Origin: Venturia oleaginea
Lineage: Eukaryota > Ascomycota > Dothideomycetes > Venturiales > Venturiaceae
Assembly: GCA_013176395.1 (NCBI GenBank)
Contig: JABMLP010000016.1
Span: 868,001 to 932,000 of the forward strand
DNA length: 64,000 bases
Direction: 5' to 3'
In this document: in pieces, positions 1 through 11,064 of the stretch
Position numbering within the stretch: the first letter of the stretch is position 1
Layout of the letters: each line of letters begins with the position of its first letter
Notes under the pieces: generated by a model
Database searches by the model: none
Told to the model about the DNA's origin: nothing
The model's input: the letters and a program-made list of their open reading frames with translations, nothing else
Translations under genes and position numbers: made by a program

Positions 1-413
1 CACCATTCTTGCTTGAGATTTGTAGAAGAATTTTTCAAGAGTCTAAAGGAAAAGAAAGGGGTGAGATTCATCCTCGATTATGAGAATATGTCAGGGACGA
101 ACTTTCAACACAACTTCGAGGCTAAGCATCAGAAAGAAAGAGGGAGGTAACATGGACGCAGAAAGGGCAACAGCAGGTCTACTGCTCGAAATCCAAAATC
201 CTCTTCAACTACTCCCTTTTCTCGCCTGTTCCCACTCGCCCCCTTTGTCGATGCACAAAGCCCAACACCCGTTTGCAACATCAGCATCTAGCAATCAAAG
301 AATATCATATAATTACAGACACTCTTCCCTACTACGCCACGCCCCTACGCATCCCTAAGCCCGAAAACCACCACCAACCAACACCATCACCCAACCTCTC
401 CAAACCAAAAACC

Positions 414-746
414 ATGTCCGAAAACAACATAAAACTCTACGCACCCCCGATCCCCACCACGACAACCCCGCAAATAGGCACCCTCATACTCGAAATCTCC
501 CTCAACCTCCTCACGAACACATCCACATGGGCAGCCCAAAAACAAAAAGAATCCACATTCCATCCCTCCCCAACGATCCCCAAAGGCCTCGATCATCACA
601 TCGTGCGAAACATCCTCTCCTGGATTCAACTCTTAGCAAGTAGAGAAGGTAGTGAAGATTCAAAAGAGTGGCGCGAGACAGTTATTTCAGACCATGGAGG
701 TGTCTGTGTGGGGGAATTGATAAAGAGGGGGGTTTTGATACGTTAA
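414..746 (+). CDS. Hypothetical short protein
   Basis: This is an open frame of 110 codons starting at an ATG after an A/C-rich, CCA-repeat-like leader of the kind seen before fungal starts. The predicted protein begins MSENNIKLYAPPIP and has a threonine/proline-rich start and a leucine-rich middle, with no domain I recognise. There is no signal peptide or membrane segment. It may be a real small gene, the first exon of a longer one, or chance. The DNA on both sides shows no clear continuation. Confidence 0.3.
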   Translation: MSENNIKLYAPPIPTTTTPQIGTLILEISLNLLTNTSTWAAQKQKESTFHPSPTIPKGLDHHIVRNILSWIQLLASREGSEDSKEWRETVISDHGGVCVGELIKRGVLIR

Positions 747-2441
747 AGGGTTGGGTGGAGGCTTGGCTTGTTTTAGTACTTTAGGAATCCATGGTGGGTT
801 TTTGGATGGGTTGGGCTCTTTTTTTCTTTCTGGGATTAGGGTTTTTTTGGATGATGCGGGGGTGATTTTGGAAGTGGGGGTGGTGATGAGGATGTGGGGA
901 TATTTTTCATGTTTTTTCTGATGGGGTGGTGATGAGGGGATAGCGATAGTGAAGAAAATGATGGTTAAAATTGCGAGGGCGAGTGAAGGGAATGAAGAGA
1001 TGGAACGATATTATATATTTGGCTTTCACGACGGGAAACCTGGACTGGTGAAATTGTTTTTGGGATTCATGATTAATGGTTCTGATTATCCTCTTCCGTC
1101 CAAATGTCATCCGTCAGAAGAAAGAGTACCAGCGGAGACCAGAGAGGAGAATCTCGGACCAATACCGGAACTGGTATTGGAAGGGGAATCGTCAAAGGGA
1201 TTGAAATGGCGGAATATGGAGCCGAGAAATGGATTGTTGGACGAGGATAGATTGCCTGTTCATTGGAAACCGATGCCGAGGGAGAGGCTGTATTTGCGGC
1301 CCATCCGAGATTGAGGGCCGAGATTGAGGTGCCGAAGACAATCCGTGAAGGGTGGATGTTCTGTTTGGAGGAATGGGGTGAAAACGAGCTTTGTGTGGAT
1401 TATGATTAGCAGAAGAAATAAACTAGATTTCTCGTCGTTATCACAAGGCTTTCTGTAGGTTGTGTGCCGGTACTTTTCCAAATCCCTGATCGAGTCACTA
1501 GAACATCCTCAGTACTCAAAAGTGAACTTATCCATTTAGCAAGAATGCCTTCCCCGTCCTCAATGCCCTGCTTCATCATATCAACAAGCTTCTCCATCGG
1601 TATTTGCTCCACGTACTCATCATCATCAATAATGTCCGTATCTACTGTTTTCTTTAGTAGGCGACTGTTCTCAATAGGATATATTTCGCGTCGGTACATC
1701 AACGCAAATGAAGTATCTAGTGAATTGGATTCTTCTCGCGATGCAGCAACCTCGGGAAGATCTTTCAATTATTTGGGAGGCTGGTCGGTTTCGGGGAGAA
1801 GAAGCAAGTTGTAAGATAGCATATCTCCGACGCGTAAGGAAATAGGAGCTTGGAAAGTTTGTCTGGATGTCTGTCAAATGAGCAAGCTTTTTAGTGGTAG
1901 GAGAAGGAAGGTCCGGGGGAGATCTATAATTGTTCGAGTTTGGATTACCAGCAAGAGGATTCGTGGTGTGAGTAGGAGATAGTAATTCTTGCTTGGCTCC
2001 GTGAAAGAGAATGTAGACCTGATCGGAGACCTACATTGTTTATCTTGAAGCTCTGCACGAACAGGTAGAAGGCAGTCGATAGAGAACTTTGCAAAATTAT
2101 GACCAAGTCGAGCATGCGTTTGCTATGGTATAGATTCGAACAAAAGGATTCGATAGAAGGTACTCGGCGCACTCTTAAAAATACCGAGTCACGATTGATT
2201 TGTTGTTGAATCAGTTCAACTGCACAACTGGAACACTTGCTGGCCATACTACATAAATATGTCCATTGAAAAAGACATCACGGTCCGGTCAAGTTCTTGT
2301 CTAACTCCAAACGTCTTCTAGAGTGCCAAAACTACGCGATATATGCAAGTCACCTTCCAGCGACTGTTCCACTTGCTGATAATCTCTAAAGACCCAGTTG
2401 CGTCAACAACTTTGCACCCAGCTCCACCTCCAGCCAGCCAG
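747..2441. other. Mostly non-coding stretch with weak coding-like segments
   Basis: No recognisable gene is seen here. A T/G-rich tract runs from about 750 to 950. An open plus-strand frame from about 958 to 1314 and a minus-strand frame 1406-1768 have protein-like composition but no known motif. The first 413 bases of the window also hold nothing I can name. Confidence 0.4.
1406..1768 (-). other. Coding-like open segment, unidentified
   Basis: A minus-strand frame is open for 120 codons and ends in a stop at 1406. It is rich in acidic residues and reads like a real protein in its middle (DTDIIDDDEYVEQIPMEKL, then a helical stretch). It has no ATG at its start, and a TAA stands directly upstream, so it would have to be an internal or last exon or the remains of a gene. 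I do not recognise the family. Confidence 0.2.
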
Positions 2442-2927
2442 ATGTCAGACCAACAGCGACCACGACCGCTTCCGATCGATATCTGTGCAAGACCGCCTAC
2501 CTCATTCCTCTCCTTACCTCGTGAGCTTCGCCAAAATATACTCCTCGAGGCCTGCAAGCCGGAGAACTTGGAGGAAAGTTTTATCCTGGTGAAACACCGC
2601 TGGGCAAGCCTCGAAGCTCAAGTCCGGCCCATCAGACATATCCACTTACAGTTGGAACACGACATTGACTATGTCGAGAAAGCGTGGGCGAGCCAAATCG
2701 TCAAACTGGAGGCTCTTGAGTTCGATGATATCAAGGAAAATAAGGAAGTATACACGGTTAACGACGAAGCGCTCATCAAGTTGAAGAAAGAGCTGGAAAT
2801 TTGCCAGGAGGCTATGCAAGCTTGGGAGAGCGGTGGCCGGCAGAAAGTCTTCAGTCATCAGTCACGAGTGGGTGGGCACCTGGCGGGAATACTTCAACCC
2901 GATGACAGGCTAGTTGGTATGGAGTAA
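2442..2927 (+). CDS. Small F-box-like protein, LPREL family member 1
   Basis: Single-exon frame of 161 codons. I chose the ATG at 2442 (MSDQQRPRPLP) because it gives the usual short proline-rich lead; an in-frame ATG at 2343 is also possible. After the lead comes TSFLSLPRELRQNILLEA, an F-box-like or 2EXR-like helix common in lineage-specific fungal families, then the motif DIDYVEKAW and a charged helical C-terminus. Two other intact or nearly intact members lie in this window (31872-32474 minus, 53560-54138 plus), plus a decayed copy near 54301. They share the order LPRE(L/V)RQ-IL, about 30-40 residues, then YVE-x-x-W. The function is unknown. A substrate-adaptor role is only a guess from the F-box-like helix. 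Confidence 0.6.
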   Translation: MSDQQRPRPLPIDICARPPTSFLSLPRELRQNILLEACKPENLEESFILVKHRWASLEAQVRPIRHIHLQLEHDIDYVEKAWASQIVKLEALEFDDIKENKEVYTVNDEALIKLKKELEICQEAMQAWESGGRQKVFSHQSRVGGHLAGILQPDDRLVGME

Positions 2928-5900
2928 TATGTGTTATGGAGAAATGAGGATAACTATCAGAGACTGGGGAAAAGGCAACGAAAGCGGGTGTAAGGTCGAT
3001 TACACATAGAGCATCACAGCTCACAGCAGCCCTGGTTAGTTATTTACTACAGAATGAAGGATCAAATGCAACTTCTTTGATCTTCTAGCTTCGTCACAAA
3101 TTCCTGATAACCAGTGATATAGCCTGAGAAAAACTGACAACAGGAACACCATCTAGCGTGCGCAAGACACTCTGGTCACACTTTGCTACAATATCTCCGA
3201 ACCAGACTTTATCGTGTCGTCAGGTTCAAGGCTTACTTGCTAACTATTAGATCTCTTGAAATACTCAGTCCTTGCCTACGTCTACAGCAATGTCCACTAC
3301 GTGACCTACAAATTACTGACAAACTACAGCTAACCTCGACTATACCAACCAACACGCATTGACCGATACGATTGAAGACACCAACGATGAGAGCACGAAA
3401 CCCGACGAACCAGAACTCCTATCCCTGTTTAGCACACTAGAACGCACAGACAACTATATCCTTGAAAGCACGATCTGCATTAAAAAGATATAGCGACAAC
3501 TGTTTTTGTGAAAACGAAGCGTGGCATTGAGAGGACGTAAATACATCGTTCCGAGCGCGAGACACAGAGCAAAACGGTGAGGCCGGTTATAAAGATGTAA
3601 TGGGTTGTTGAAAGTCGGTTATTGAATTCGGACTTAGGAACGCTGGGGACGTGACGCTTCTCGTGAGACCCAGAGGGACGAGAAAATGGAGACTCCTTGG
3701 GATCTAAGAAATACTCCACCCAGGAACCGGTTTGCGCGATGGAGACAAGGTACTAAATTCCTCTCGCCTGTAGCCTTACTCGCCCTAGACTTCCTCGCGA
3801 GCGATTTGTAGCTTTTGGATAGGCGAGGGCATGCGGTTCTCCCGTACATCATAACGTCTCTTGACGGGCCTACGTGAAAGATGTTCCTCTTCTCTGAGTC
3901 CTCCCAGCACTGCGAATCCTCTCTTTTTCTTCCTCTTTCGCCACAACACGAACTCTCTCGTAACATCATAACCCTTAGACCAGGTATTAGTATTATTATC
4001 GTAGACCCCTTCATTCTTCCAAGACCCCTAATAATCATTATCGCCTAATTTCCCACCTCACAAAAAAATCTCGACCGCCTTCTCCCCATTCTCCAAAGAT
4101 TATTGTCCAGTCAGCTAAATGAGCTTCCGTGTCATTCGGTATAGGGTATAAAAGAGACCCAAAATGCTCATCTTCAGCCTCGAGCTCGCGGACGAATTTT
4201 CCAACGGTAATTCTCGCTCACGTTTCTTCGACGTAGGAGATCTCGTCGAGCAGGCTTCGAAGTGGGAACTTTTCTCCATTCGCGTTGAGCAATTTGTCAA
4301 GTGGGATGTTATCTCTTATGCCATTAGCTATTGCGTTGATGGAGAGCGAAAGTAACCCAAGGGGAGAGAAACAGGTTATCTAAATCCGATTCCTTGTATA
4401 ATCGTTGTAGAATAATATCTTGTCGCAGTCCAGCCGGCAGGGAGAAGAATGTTGTTTTTGCGAGTGGAAGTGCTTGAGTCCTTAGGAGTCGTGGAAGGCG
4501 ATATTGCGAAGGTGTTGATTGAGTATCTTGGTCGCAAATTACTTAAGTACGTTGGTGTGTATTCGAGATCTTGTTATTTGAATAATCTGTTAACTAGTCT
4601 TTCAGATAGTTTTTATGGTGGGTAGAAAGAAGAAAAGGTGATTACGGCCTTCTATATCTCCCGTTCGCTTGGATACCCGTCTCCGCCCACCGAGTGCTCA
4701 ACCGGTTGACAACTCGCTGTGAAGCTGCGTTAGCGCTTCTTTGATGTCGGTTTGGTTGTGTAGAACTCTTTAAAAAAAGTACACCGACAGAAGTTTCAGA
4801 TGATTTGAACAAAGAGTCAAAATAAACGAAGCCGAACTATTCTTTGGTCAACTCCAACCAACTTTATTGCCCCCTCGAGGTACAGCTAATGCTAAGCTAG
4901 AAGTTTTAATTTAGAACTTGAGATCGTATCTTCCGCAGAATAGCTCCCCGCTTGTTTAAGAGCGATAGGAAGCCCGTAATTCCATTTGTATAAATCGAAA
5001 GCCGGAAAGCCATCGTGAAAGAGGCGTATGCAAAGAGTAAACCCGTTAATTGCAGCATTGGGGATGTTACGCCGCAGGCGCTACTGAGGAGGTCGAGAAT
5101 CAGTCCATGCGACCCAACCTCTTCAATTCTTAATTACAAGAGCGGTCAGCAAAGGTCCTACAACACCGATGGAAGGAGATCGAGTGGCGTCCCCACTTCC
5201 AACAACAATAGAGGCATCAAAGCCGCCAACTCATCGCCCTGAATCACCTTCCATAGCGACCGCAAGACCATAGTCAACCTCTCCAAACGCGTTGCCTCCA
5301 TCGCCACCATAGTCCACATCCCCCGTCTCCAAGAGAAATACCCTCTCCACAACATAGCAAAGGACCACAGCTTCCCAGAGAAAAAACAAGCCAAATGCAT
5401 CATCCAGCATTGCATCTCCCATCTCGAGGAGTCTAAAAGCGCCGAGACCAGAGAAGAGGGGAGAAAAGGAGTGGTATAGTCATTCTCGCGGGTCTCCCAT
5501 ACCAGGATATACTAAAGTCGTCCCCGATTACTTCGAGATAGACCTCGTTGCGAGTGTCGGGAGAAGGAAAGTGAGGCGAGTAAGATGCGGGTCACTGTCG
5601 GGTTACCGCCTCTGATGGCAGTGATAGTTTGGGGGCGCTGTGGTGAGAGTATCTGTAGACCTGTTGGATGCTAGAGAGTAAGCTGATTAGTAGTAGTCGT
5701 CCGTAAGCGAGAGAGTCGTACTTCATAGCCCTCGTTACCCAGCTTAGGTGAAGTTCGGTGCTGGTGGTGACGACAATGGTGAGTGAGTGAGTGAGTGAGT
5801 GAGTGAGTGAATGACCGATAAAGTTACCTAGTTATGATATCCTCCCAATTCCAGTTTATCCCCTCTGAACGCTGCCTAGATTGGATGGCCAATACCATCA

Positions 5901-6263
5901 ATCTAAAGAGAAGATACCACATTCCATAGAAGAATGTTCAGTCAGCTCATCAACTGGGAAAATCTATCAGCCATTGACATTCGATCATTCCTTCTTCGTG
6001 AGGAGCGGGCGTTAGAGATTCATTCCAACGATACAGATTATGTGATCCGTCTGCTAATGACTTCGTTCGTGCTATACATACCTCTCCGTTCGCTCCTATT
6101 ATTAAATCGTGCTTTTTTCCGTCGCCTATTATATACATGCTTATGGCCTTCTCGCTTCTGGAAGAACATGCCAACCAGAAGTGGCTGATCAAATCATGCC
6201 ATCCTTCTCCAGCTGAGATTGAGGGACTCCATAATGAAAAAGATCCTGCCCTACTAGGCTTCC
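2928..6263. other. Gene-poor stretch
   Basis: No recognisable gene is seen in 3.3 kb. A frame of 54 codons ending at 3493 on the plus strand (with DTIEDTNDERSTKPDEPELL) reads like protein and may be the tail of a lost gene. The frames at 3634-4038 minus and 5015-5422 on both strands look like chance. A GTGA microsatellite lies at 5779-5810. Confidence 0.5.
5779..5810. repeat. (GTGA)8 microsatellite
   Basis: Eight uninterrupted copies of GTGA are followed by a degenerate ATGA copy. It lies in gene-poor DNA. Confidence 0.95.
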
Positions 6264-7472
6264 CTAATCTTTCTTCGCCTTATTCGCAATCTTCTCCGCT
6301 TCTTCCGACTTCTTCGAAAGCAAATCTTGAATCTCCTTGATCGTCTCCTCAGCCAGCTTCTGCGCCTCTGGTCCACGCTTCTGCACCACCTCCTGGAACT
6401 TGCTGAAATGCTCGCCAAGTTGTGCTCCACCAGGGATCATCTTGATGTACTGATCCAATCCACCACCCATCGACGAAGCAGCCTTCTTGGCCTTCTCACC
6501 AGCACCCTTGGCATACTCTTCCAACTCTTTCGTGTCACCAGACTTGACTGCCTTCTCGATTTTGGTGTACAATTCCTGGAAGTTGCCTTGCTTCAAGGCA
6601 TCCTTGTTGTCTTCGACGATCTTTTTGATTTGTGGGTTCTTCTCAAGGTAGGGCTGTGCTTTCTCCATTCCCTTGCTCCATGCCTCATCAGCCATCTTCT
6701 TCAGGACCTCAACCTTCTCTTCGATGACCTTCTTGATTTTGGCAATACCGTCCGCATTGAAACCGTTCTTGCCAATATCCTTGACCTGGTCCCAGGTCTG
6801 GTCAACCTGCTTCTTTGCTTCCGGGCCAAGACTGTCTCCCATATTCTTAAGTTGCTCGTAGCTTCCTCCAAGCTTCTCCTTAACCTCAGGGTGGTTGTCG
6901 AGAATGTCACCAGCAGCGTCCTCGACCAAGCCTTGCAGCTTCTCCATATGCTTTGTGAGAATACTCCATGCCTTTGCAGCACCGTCCATGGACATGCCTT
7001 CGCCTTTTCCAATGGCACTCTTAAGCTCGCCGTATGCCTCATTGACAATCTTGTCAAACTCGTCACCATGCTTGCCTCGTACCTTCTCCAAGTCGCCCCA
7101 AACAGAGTCAACAACGCCCTTGGCGCCTGGTACGAAGCCAGCGTAGTAGGTGGAGACCTGCTTCAACCATCGAACAGCTTCATTGGAGTCTGGAGTTTGT
7201 TCGACGAGCTTTTTTTGCGCCGAGCTCATATATTTCTGTGCTTGTGATGCGGTATTTGATAAGGTCTTGAGGCCGGAGTAGTGGTAGTATGAGTAGCCGA
7301 CGATGAGCGTGGTTAGACCACCGGCAACTGCACCGGTGACGGCAGCGTTGCCAGATGGTGGTGGAGCAGTGGAGGTCGATTGGAAGCGGGCATTGGCGCG
7401 TGTCCGCTGGACTTGTTTTGGGACTTGACGGAGAGCTCGTGTCGAGCGGAGGGCTGTTCTCGAAGACATCAT
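6264..7472 (-). CDS. Mitochondrial membrane-anchored coiled-coil protein
   Basis: Single-exon gene of 402 codons; the protein starts MMSSRTALRSTRALRQVPKQ. The first 35 residues are rich in Arg, Ser and Ala and lack acidic residues, as in a mitochondrial presequence. A Gly/Ala-rich segment at about residues 43-66 (AAVTGAVAGGLTTLIVGYSY) could cross the inner membrane. The rest is long amphipathic helices rich in Lys, Glu and Ala with repeated heptad-like blocks, similar in look to apolipoprotein-like helical repeats. There is no enzymatic motif. I infer a structural role on one face of a mitochondrial membrane. The two adjacent ATGs at 7472 and 7469 are both possible starts. Confidence 0.8.
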   Translation of the reverse strand: MMSSRTALRSTRALRQVPKQVQRTRANARFQSTSTAPPPSGNAAVTGAVAGGLTTLIVGYSYYHYSGLKTLSNTASQAQKYMSSAQKKLVEQTPDSNEAVRWLKQVSTYYAGFVPGAKGVVDSVWGDLEKVRGKHGDEFDKIVNEAYGELKSAIGKGEGMSMDGAAKAWSILTKHMEKLQGLVEDAAGDILDNHPEVKEKLGGSYEQLKNMGDSLGPEAKKQVDQTWDQVKDIGKNGFNADGIAKIKKVIEEKVEVLKKMADEAWSKGMEKAQPYLEKNPQIKKIVEDNKDALKQGNFQELYTKIEKAVKSGDTKELEEYAKGAGEKAKKAASSMGGGLDQYIKMIPGGAQLGEHFSKFQEVVQKRGPEAQKLAEETIKEIQDLLSKKSEEAEKIANKAKKD

Positions 7473-8071
7473 TGTGGCTGGTTGTAGAAAGCGAGGTTGT
7501 GAGCTGGTTGATGGTACAGCTATGTAGATAGAAGCTAGATATCAGTTGTGTAGAAGTTGATGAGGAATCGGAAGCTTATGAAGGTGTCGGTTGAGAGACG
7601 ATGGGATTCCAATGACGGCATTCAATAGGAATGGACTCAAGATGGGTAAGAGAAAAGAGCTCTCCATGATTCCAAGGTTAGCCTCAACCACATTCGATGG
7701 TTACCACTTTCTACGTCATGGCTGTGGCTTGTTCAACATTTGCAGAGGGAAACACAAAAAGGGGCCATTTGTTGGGCAATAATACAAATCAAAGGCGGCA
7801 ACGATGTTTGCCGTATGCACTGCTCTGAATATGAGGCTGAGAATTGGGTTGAAGATGAGATGGATCTTATCGTGAAGGTCGTCGATCCGATCTGCAAGTC
7901 ACGTGTAATGGAGCCCAATCGGGCAACACCAATCTACCTTCTGCCAGATAATTTTCAATATAGTGCTCAACTGGAAGGACTGCTCTCCCAACGAATCATC
8001 TACAAGAGAAGGGCAAAGGTCGCCCAAAAGAATGTGCGCCAAAAAAAAAAACTCTCATATCTATGAGGTAA
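7473..8071. other. Intergenic, between two minus-strand genes
   Basis: This holds the promoter of the coiled-coil gene and the 3' end of DOT1. An A11 run lies at about 8041-8051. I see no gene here. Confidence 0.6.
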
Positions 8072-9738
8072 TCAATCACTCGAGTCCCGCCGTCTAGCCT
8101 CCAATCTTTTGTGGAACTGCTGAACTTTCGTAGAATCCTTCTTGGCAATGAAATAGGTGCCGCCCTCATCAGTCCAAGAAACGGAATTGCTCCAATATTC
8201 TTTCTTGGCCAGGTGAACAAGCACATTCTTCGGGTTCTCCAAGTTGCGCTCCTTCAACTTCCAATCGTCCGTGATGAAAGGCTTCAGACTGACGATCCTG
8301 CACCCCTCTTTGATGTCCAAGAACTTCATCGTCAGGTTGTCGTTGAGCTCTGGAGTGAAGGCCTGGTTGTTCACGAGAATGACATCTGCTCTTCGCAACA
8401 CGGCGTCAATTTCTGGCGTGGAAAGAAAATCTCCCGTAACGAGCTTGACTGAACCAGGTTTGATGCCCCAATTCTTGCATCGAGGTACAAACTCCTCCAT
8501 TTGCTTGTCCGCCAATTTGGCTGGATTGGGCATACGTTCTACGCCCCAGCTCTCGCAACCGATTTGTAGAGCTGCCTGTAGAACCACGTTTCCAACCCCT
8601 GAGCCGAGATCAAGGAATACCTGCTCTGAAGTGAGATTTACGTCCTTGAAAATTTGCTCTGTGAATCGAGGCAGAAGTTCTCCATACACATCATCCGTCC
8701 CATTTTCGTACGCCTTCAGTAGATGGACATGTGGCGAGACTGTTCTCGCATACACTTGTGCCAGTATGCGCTCGACTAGGGGCAGCGCAAGACTATGCTG
8801 GGCTCGCAGGTGGGCAGCTATAGTATCGTCGGCTATGGATTTGTCGATGAGGGAATTGAACTCGTCGATAGTGGTAGAGAATTTCGAGAAAGACAGCTCT
8901 TTAACCGAGCGCTTGAGTCGACGTTCGAAGCCTGATGCCTCGTCTGTGAATGCCTCGGATTGCAACCTGGGAAAGAGGTATTTGCAAGCATGTGAGACTG
9001 TCTGTATGACATCTTCTAGGGGATTGAAGTCTTCATCGACATGGGGAACGAGGATTTGAAACCTGGAATTCGCGTTAGCTGATTGCCTTGCCTACCCGTT
9101 GCTGCAACTACCAAAACTTGCCTCTCTCTGCCGTAACGACTGGGATATCTCAGTCTGACTTCCGGTATCCGTTCATGTCCTTCTTCCTTCTCAAATACAG
9201 GTTTGTATCCTTTGGCAAACATACCTCCAGCCGTAACATCATAGCCTTGTATTATCCTCGCTACCTTCTGTTTCTTCTCTGGATCTCTTTTCCTGAACGC
9301 CGCCTCGTCACACATCACCCGCTTCAGGTCTTCGTCCTTGTCAGCACTGTGCCTTGCGCGCTTCCTCGCGACATCACTGCTGGCCTCGTCCTCGTCGCTA
9401 CTCGCATTTCCAAAGTTCGGCGTCGAAGGTGATGGCGCCTTTCTCTTCCCACGACCAGGAGATGCCCTGGCAGAGTCAGAACGCGCTTGCGCGGAAGGCC
9501 TTCGCGATGCGCCATTAACTTTGCGCGCCGAGCTAACAGAGGATGGATGTAGACTCGAGGCGGAGTTCTGCCGCGACGCACCAGCAGTCGCATTACTTCC
9601 ATTCCTTCCTTTGACATTTCCTCCTTTGATTCCCGTATTTGCAACCCCGTTCGTACTCGCAGGCGGTGGGGCTACGATGCGCTGGACGGTGACTTTTCGA
9701 ATCTGTGGTTTAGACGGGCCTCTCCCGGGGCCAAACAT
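8072..9738 (-). CDS. DOT1: Histone H3 lysine-79 methyltransferase Dot1
   Basis: Two exons, 9738-9122 and 9062-8072, give 535 residues. The start MFGPGRGPSKP was preferred over an upstream in-frame ATG at 9864 because the basic, Ser/Pro-rich tail then begins as in other fungal Dot1 proteins. The C-terminal half is the class I-like SAM-binding DOT1 fold. The SAM motif DLGSGVGNVVLQ is followed by GVERM, then VNNQAF and NDNLTMKF, and LKPF near the end. The 59-nt intron starts GCAAGT and ends CCAG, a GC-AG intron. Only this junction gives the conserved reading RERFQILVPHVDEDFNPLED; the GTTTTG four bases downstream breaks the frame. The branch site GCTAAC lies 17 nt before the acceptor. The enzyme methylates H3K79 on nucleosomes in the nucleus. 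Confidence 0.95.
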
Positions 9739-11064
9739 GTTGGAACCACGGGTGAACAGACGGGTAGGTGGATCGAGTGTATTTTGGCAGGGCGTGACAG
9801 GTCCGCAGTCACTGGTAGAAATGGACCTTCGACAGTGAGTGAGGCCGCAATACCTTTCTTGCACGCGAGCGCAATGGAACGAGTCAGTATCGTATTATTC
9901 GTGCTGGGTAAGTGGTTGGGCGAGAGAGCAATGATGGTGTGTTATATAGTAACGAGAGCAGCTTGAAATTGATATGCTCATTCATTGAAAAGTGTTATGG
10001 AGAGTCTTGTGGGCACAAGAAGACGGGATGAAAGCAGTCAGTCGCAAACTGAACACGCGCTGCAAAGTGGAGATCGAACGCCACTCTGTTCCACTCCGTC
10101 CCATCAAACCTTCGTCTTCTATCTCTACAGGAATCTTCCAATTCACGACCAACACGCACCTAGCCAGGGATTTATCGCTACAGAATTGAATCGCATTTGG
10201 TTGTTGAAACGATGGAGGACCGGAAGAATAGAAAAGCCTTGTGCCACACCCGTCCGCCCGAGCCAAACTTCTTCTGCATGCTCCTCATGCAAGGAATGCT
10301 GGGGCGCGGCCTCATTCTTTCCAGGAATCGGGATCGTCAGTCCATCCTCGATCAAAAATCTAATTAACTTCCTGCCTTTTGAACAGACTTTCCATCTTTG
10401 CCACTGATCATTTTGGTGAAGGTGGAGTCTACGCGCTCAACGAATTCTTGTTTCTCATGGTCTCCAAACGTGGAAGCATTTTGGAGGAATTCAATTCGAA
10501 AGCATAGTAGAGGGCAGAAGTCTATTCATCTGTTTCGTGGCTGCATCTCATCACAGGGTACCTAAAAACTATAACGCTTCGTCTCCCCTAGTACATGCCA
10601 GATATCGTAGTAGAAAGAAAAGTACACCAAGGCACAACGCTTACGCCAACATGTACCAAAGATGCAGCTGTCCCCGCCATAAAAATGTAACCTTTCCACC
10701 TCGTGAATTGAAAGAAGCAAGCACTTTTGAAGGTGGGTTGGGAAGGGTGTGTGCGAGTTGTGTAGAAAAGTCGTCTGATGAGTCATTTGATGAGTCGTTT
10801 TGATGAAAAGGTGTGTGTGTTTGGTGACGAGCATGGGCGCGAAGAACATTGTAGAGTAAACCATGAGCACAAACATATCCGCCCATCTATACAAGCATCC
10901 AAACCAGAGGAACATTGCGCCTGCCAGATGAGCAAAAACGCAGAGGCTCTGTGCGGGAAAACAACGCTCTTCATTTTTCGCCGATTATTGCAACATCATC
11001 GCGTGACTCGTATCGCATCATCATCCGAAAGAGGGTATCGTGAGAATGCGCCAATAGAGGTCGA
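9739..11064. other. Intergenic, 1.3 kb
   Basis: This lies between the DOT1 start and the eIF4B stop, both on the minus strand. It holds the DOT1 promoter. Several short frames exist on both strands, but none has a recognisable motif or a good start. I see no RNA gene. Confidence 0.5.

Noticed and set aside
6327..7247. 306-codon plus-strand frame
   Set aside because: It is the antisense shadow of the mitochondrial coiled-coil gene; its Leu-rich text comes from reversed Lys/Glu/Gln codons.
9736..9864. Upstream ATG at 9864 as DOT1 start
   Set aside because: In frame, but it adds 42 Cys-rich residues unlike fungal Dot1 N-termini; the ATG at 9738 begins the expected basic tail.
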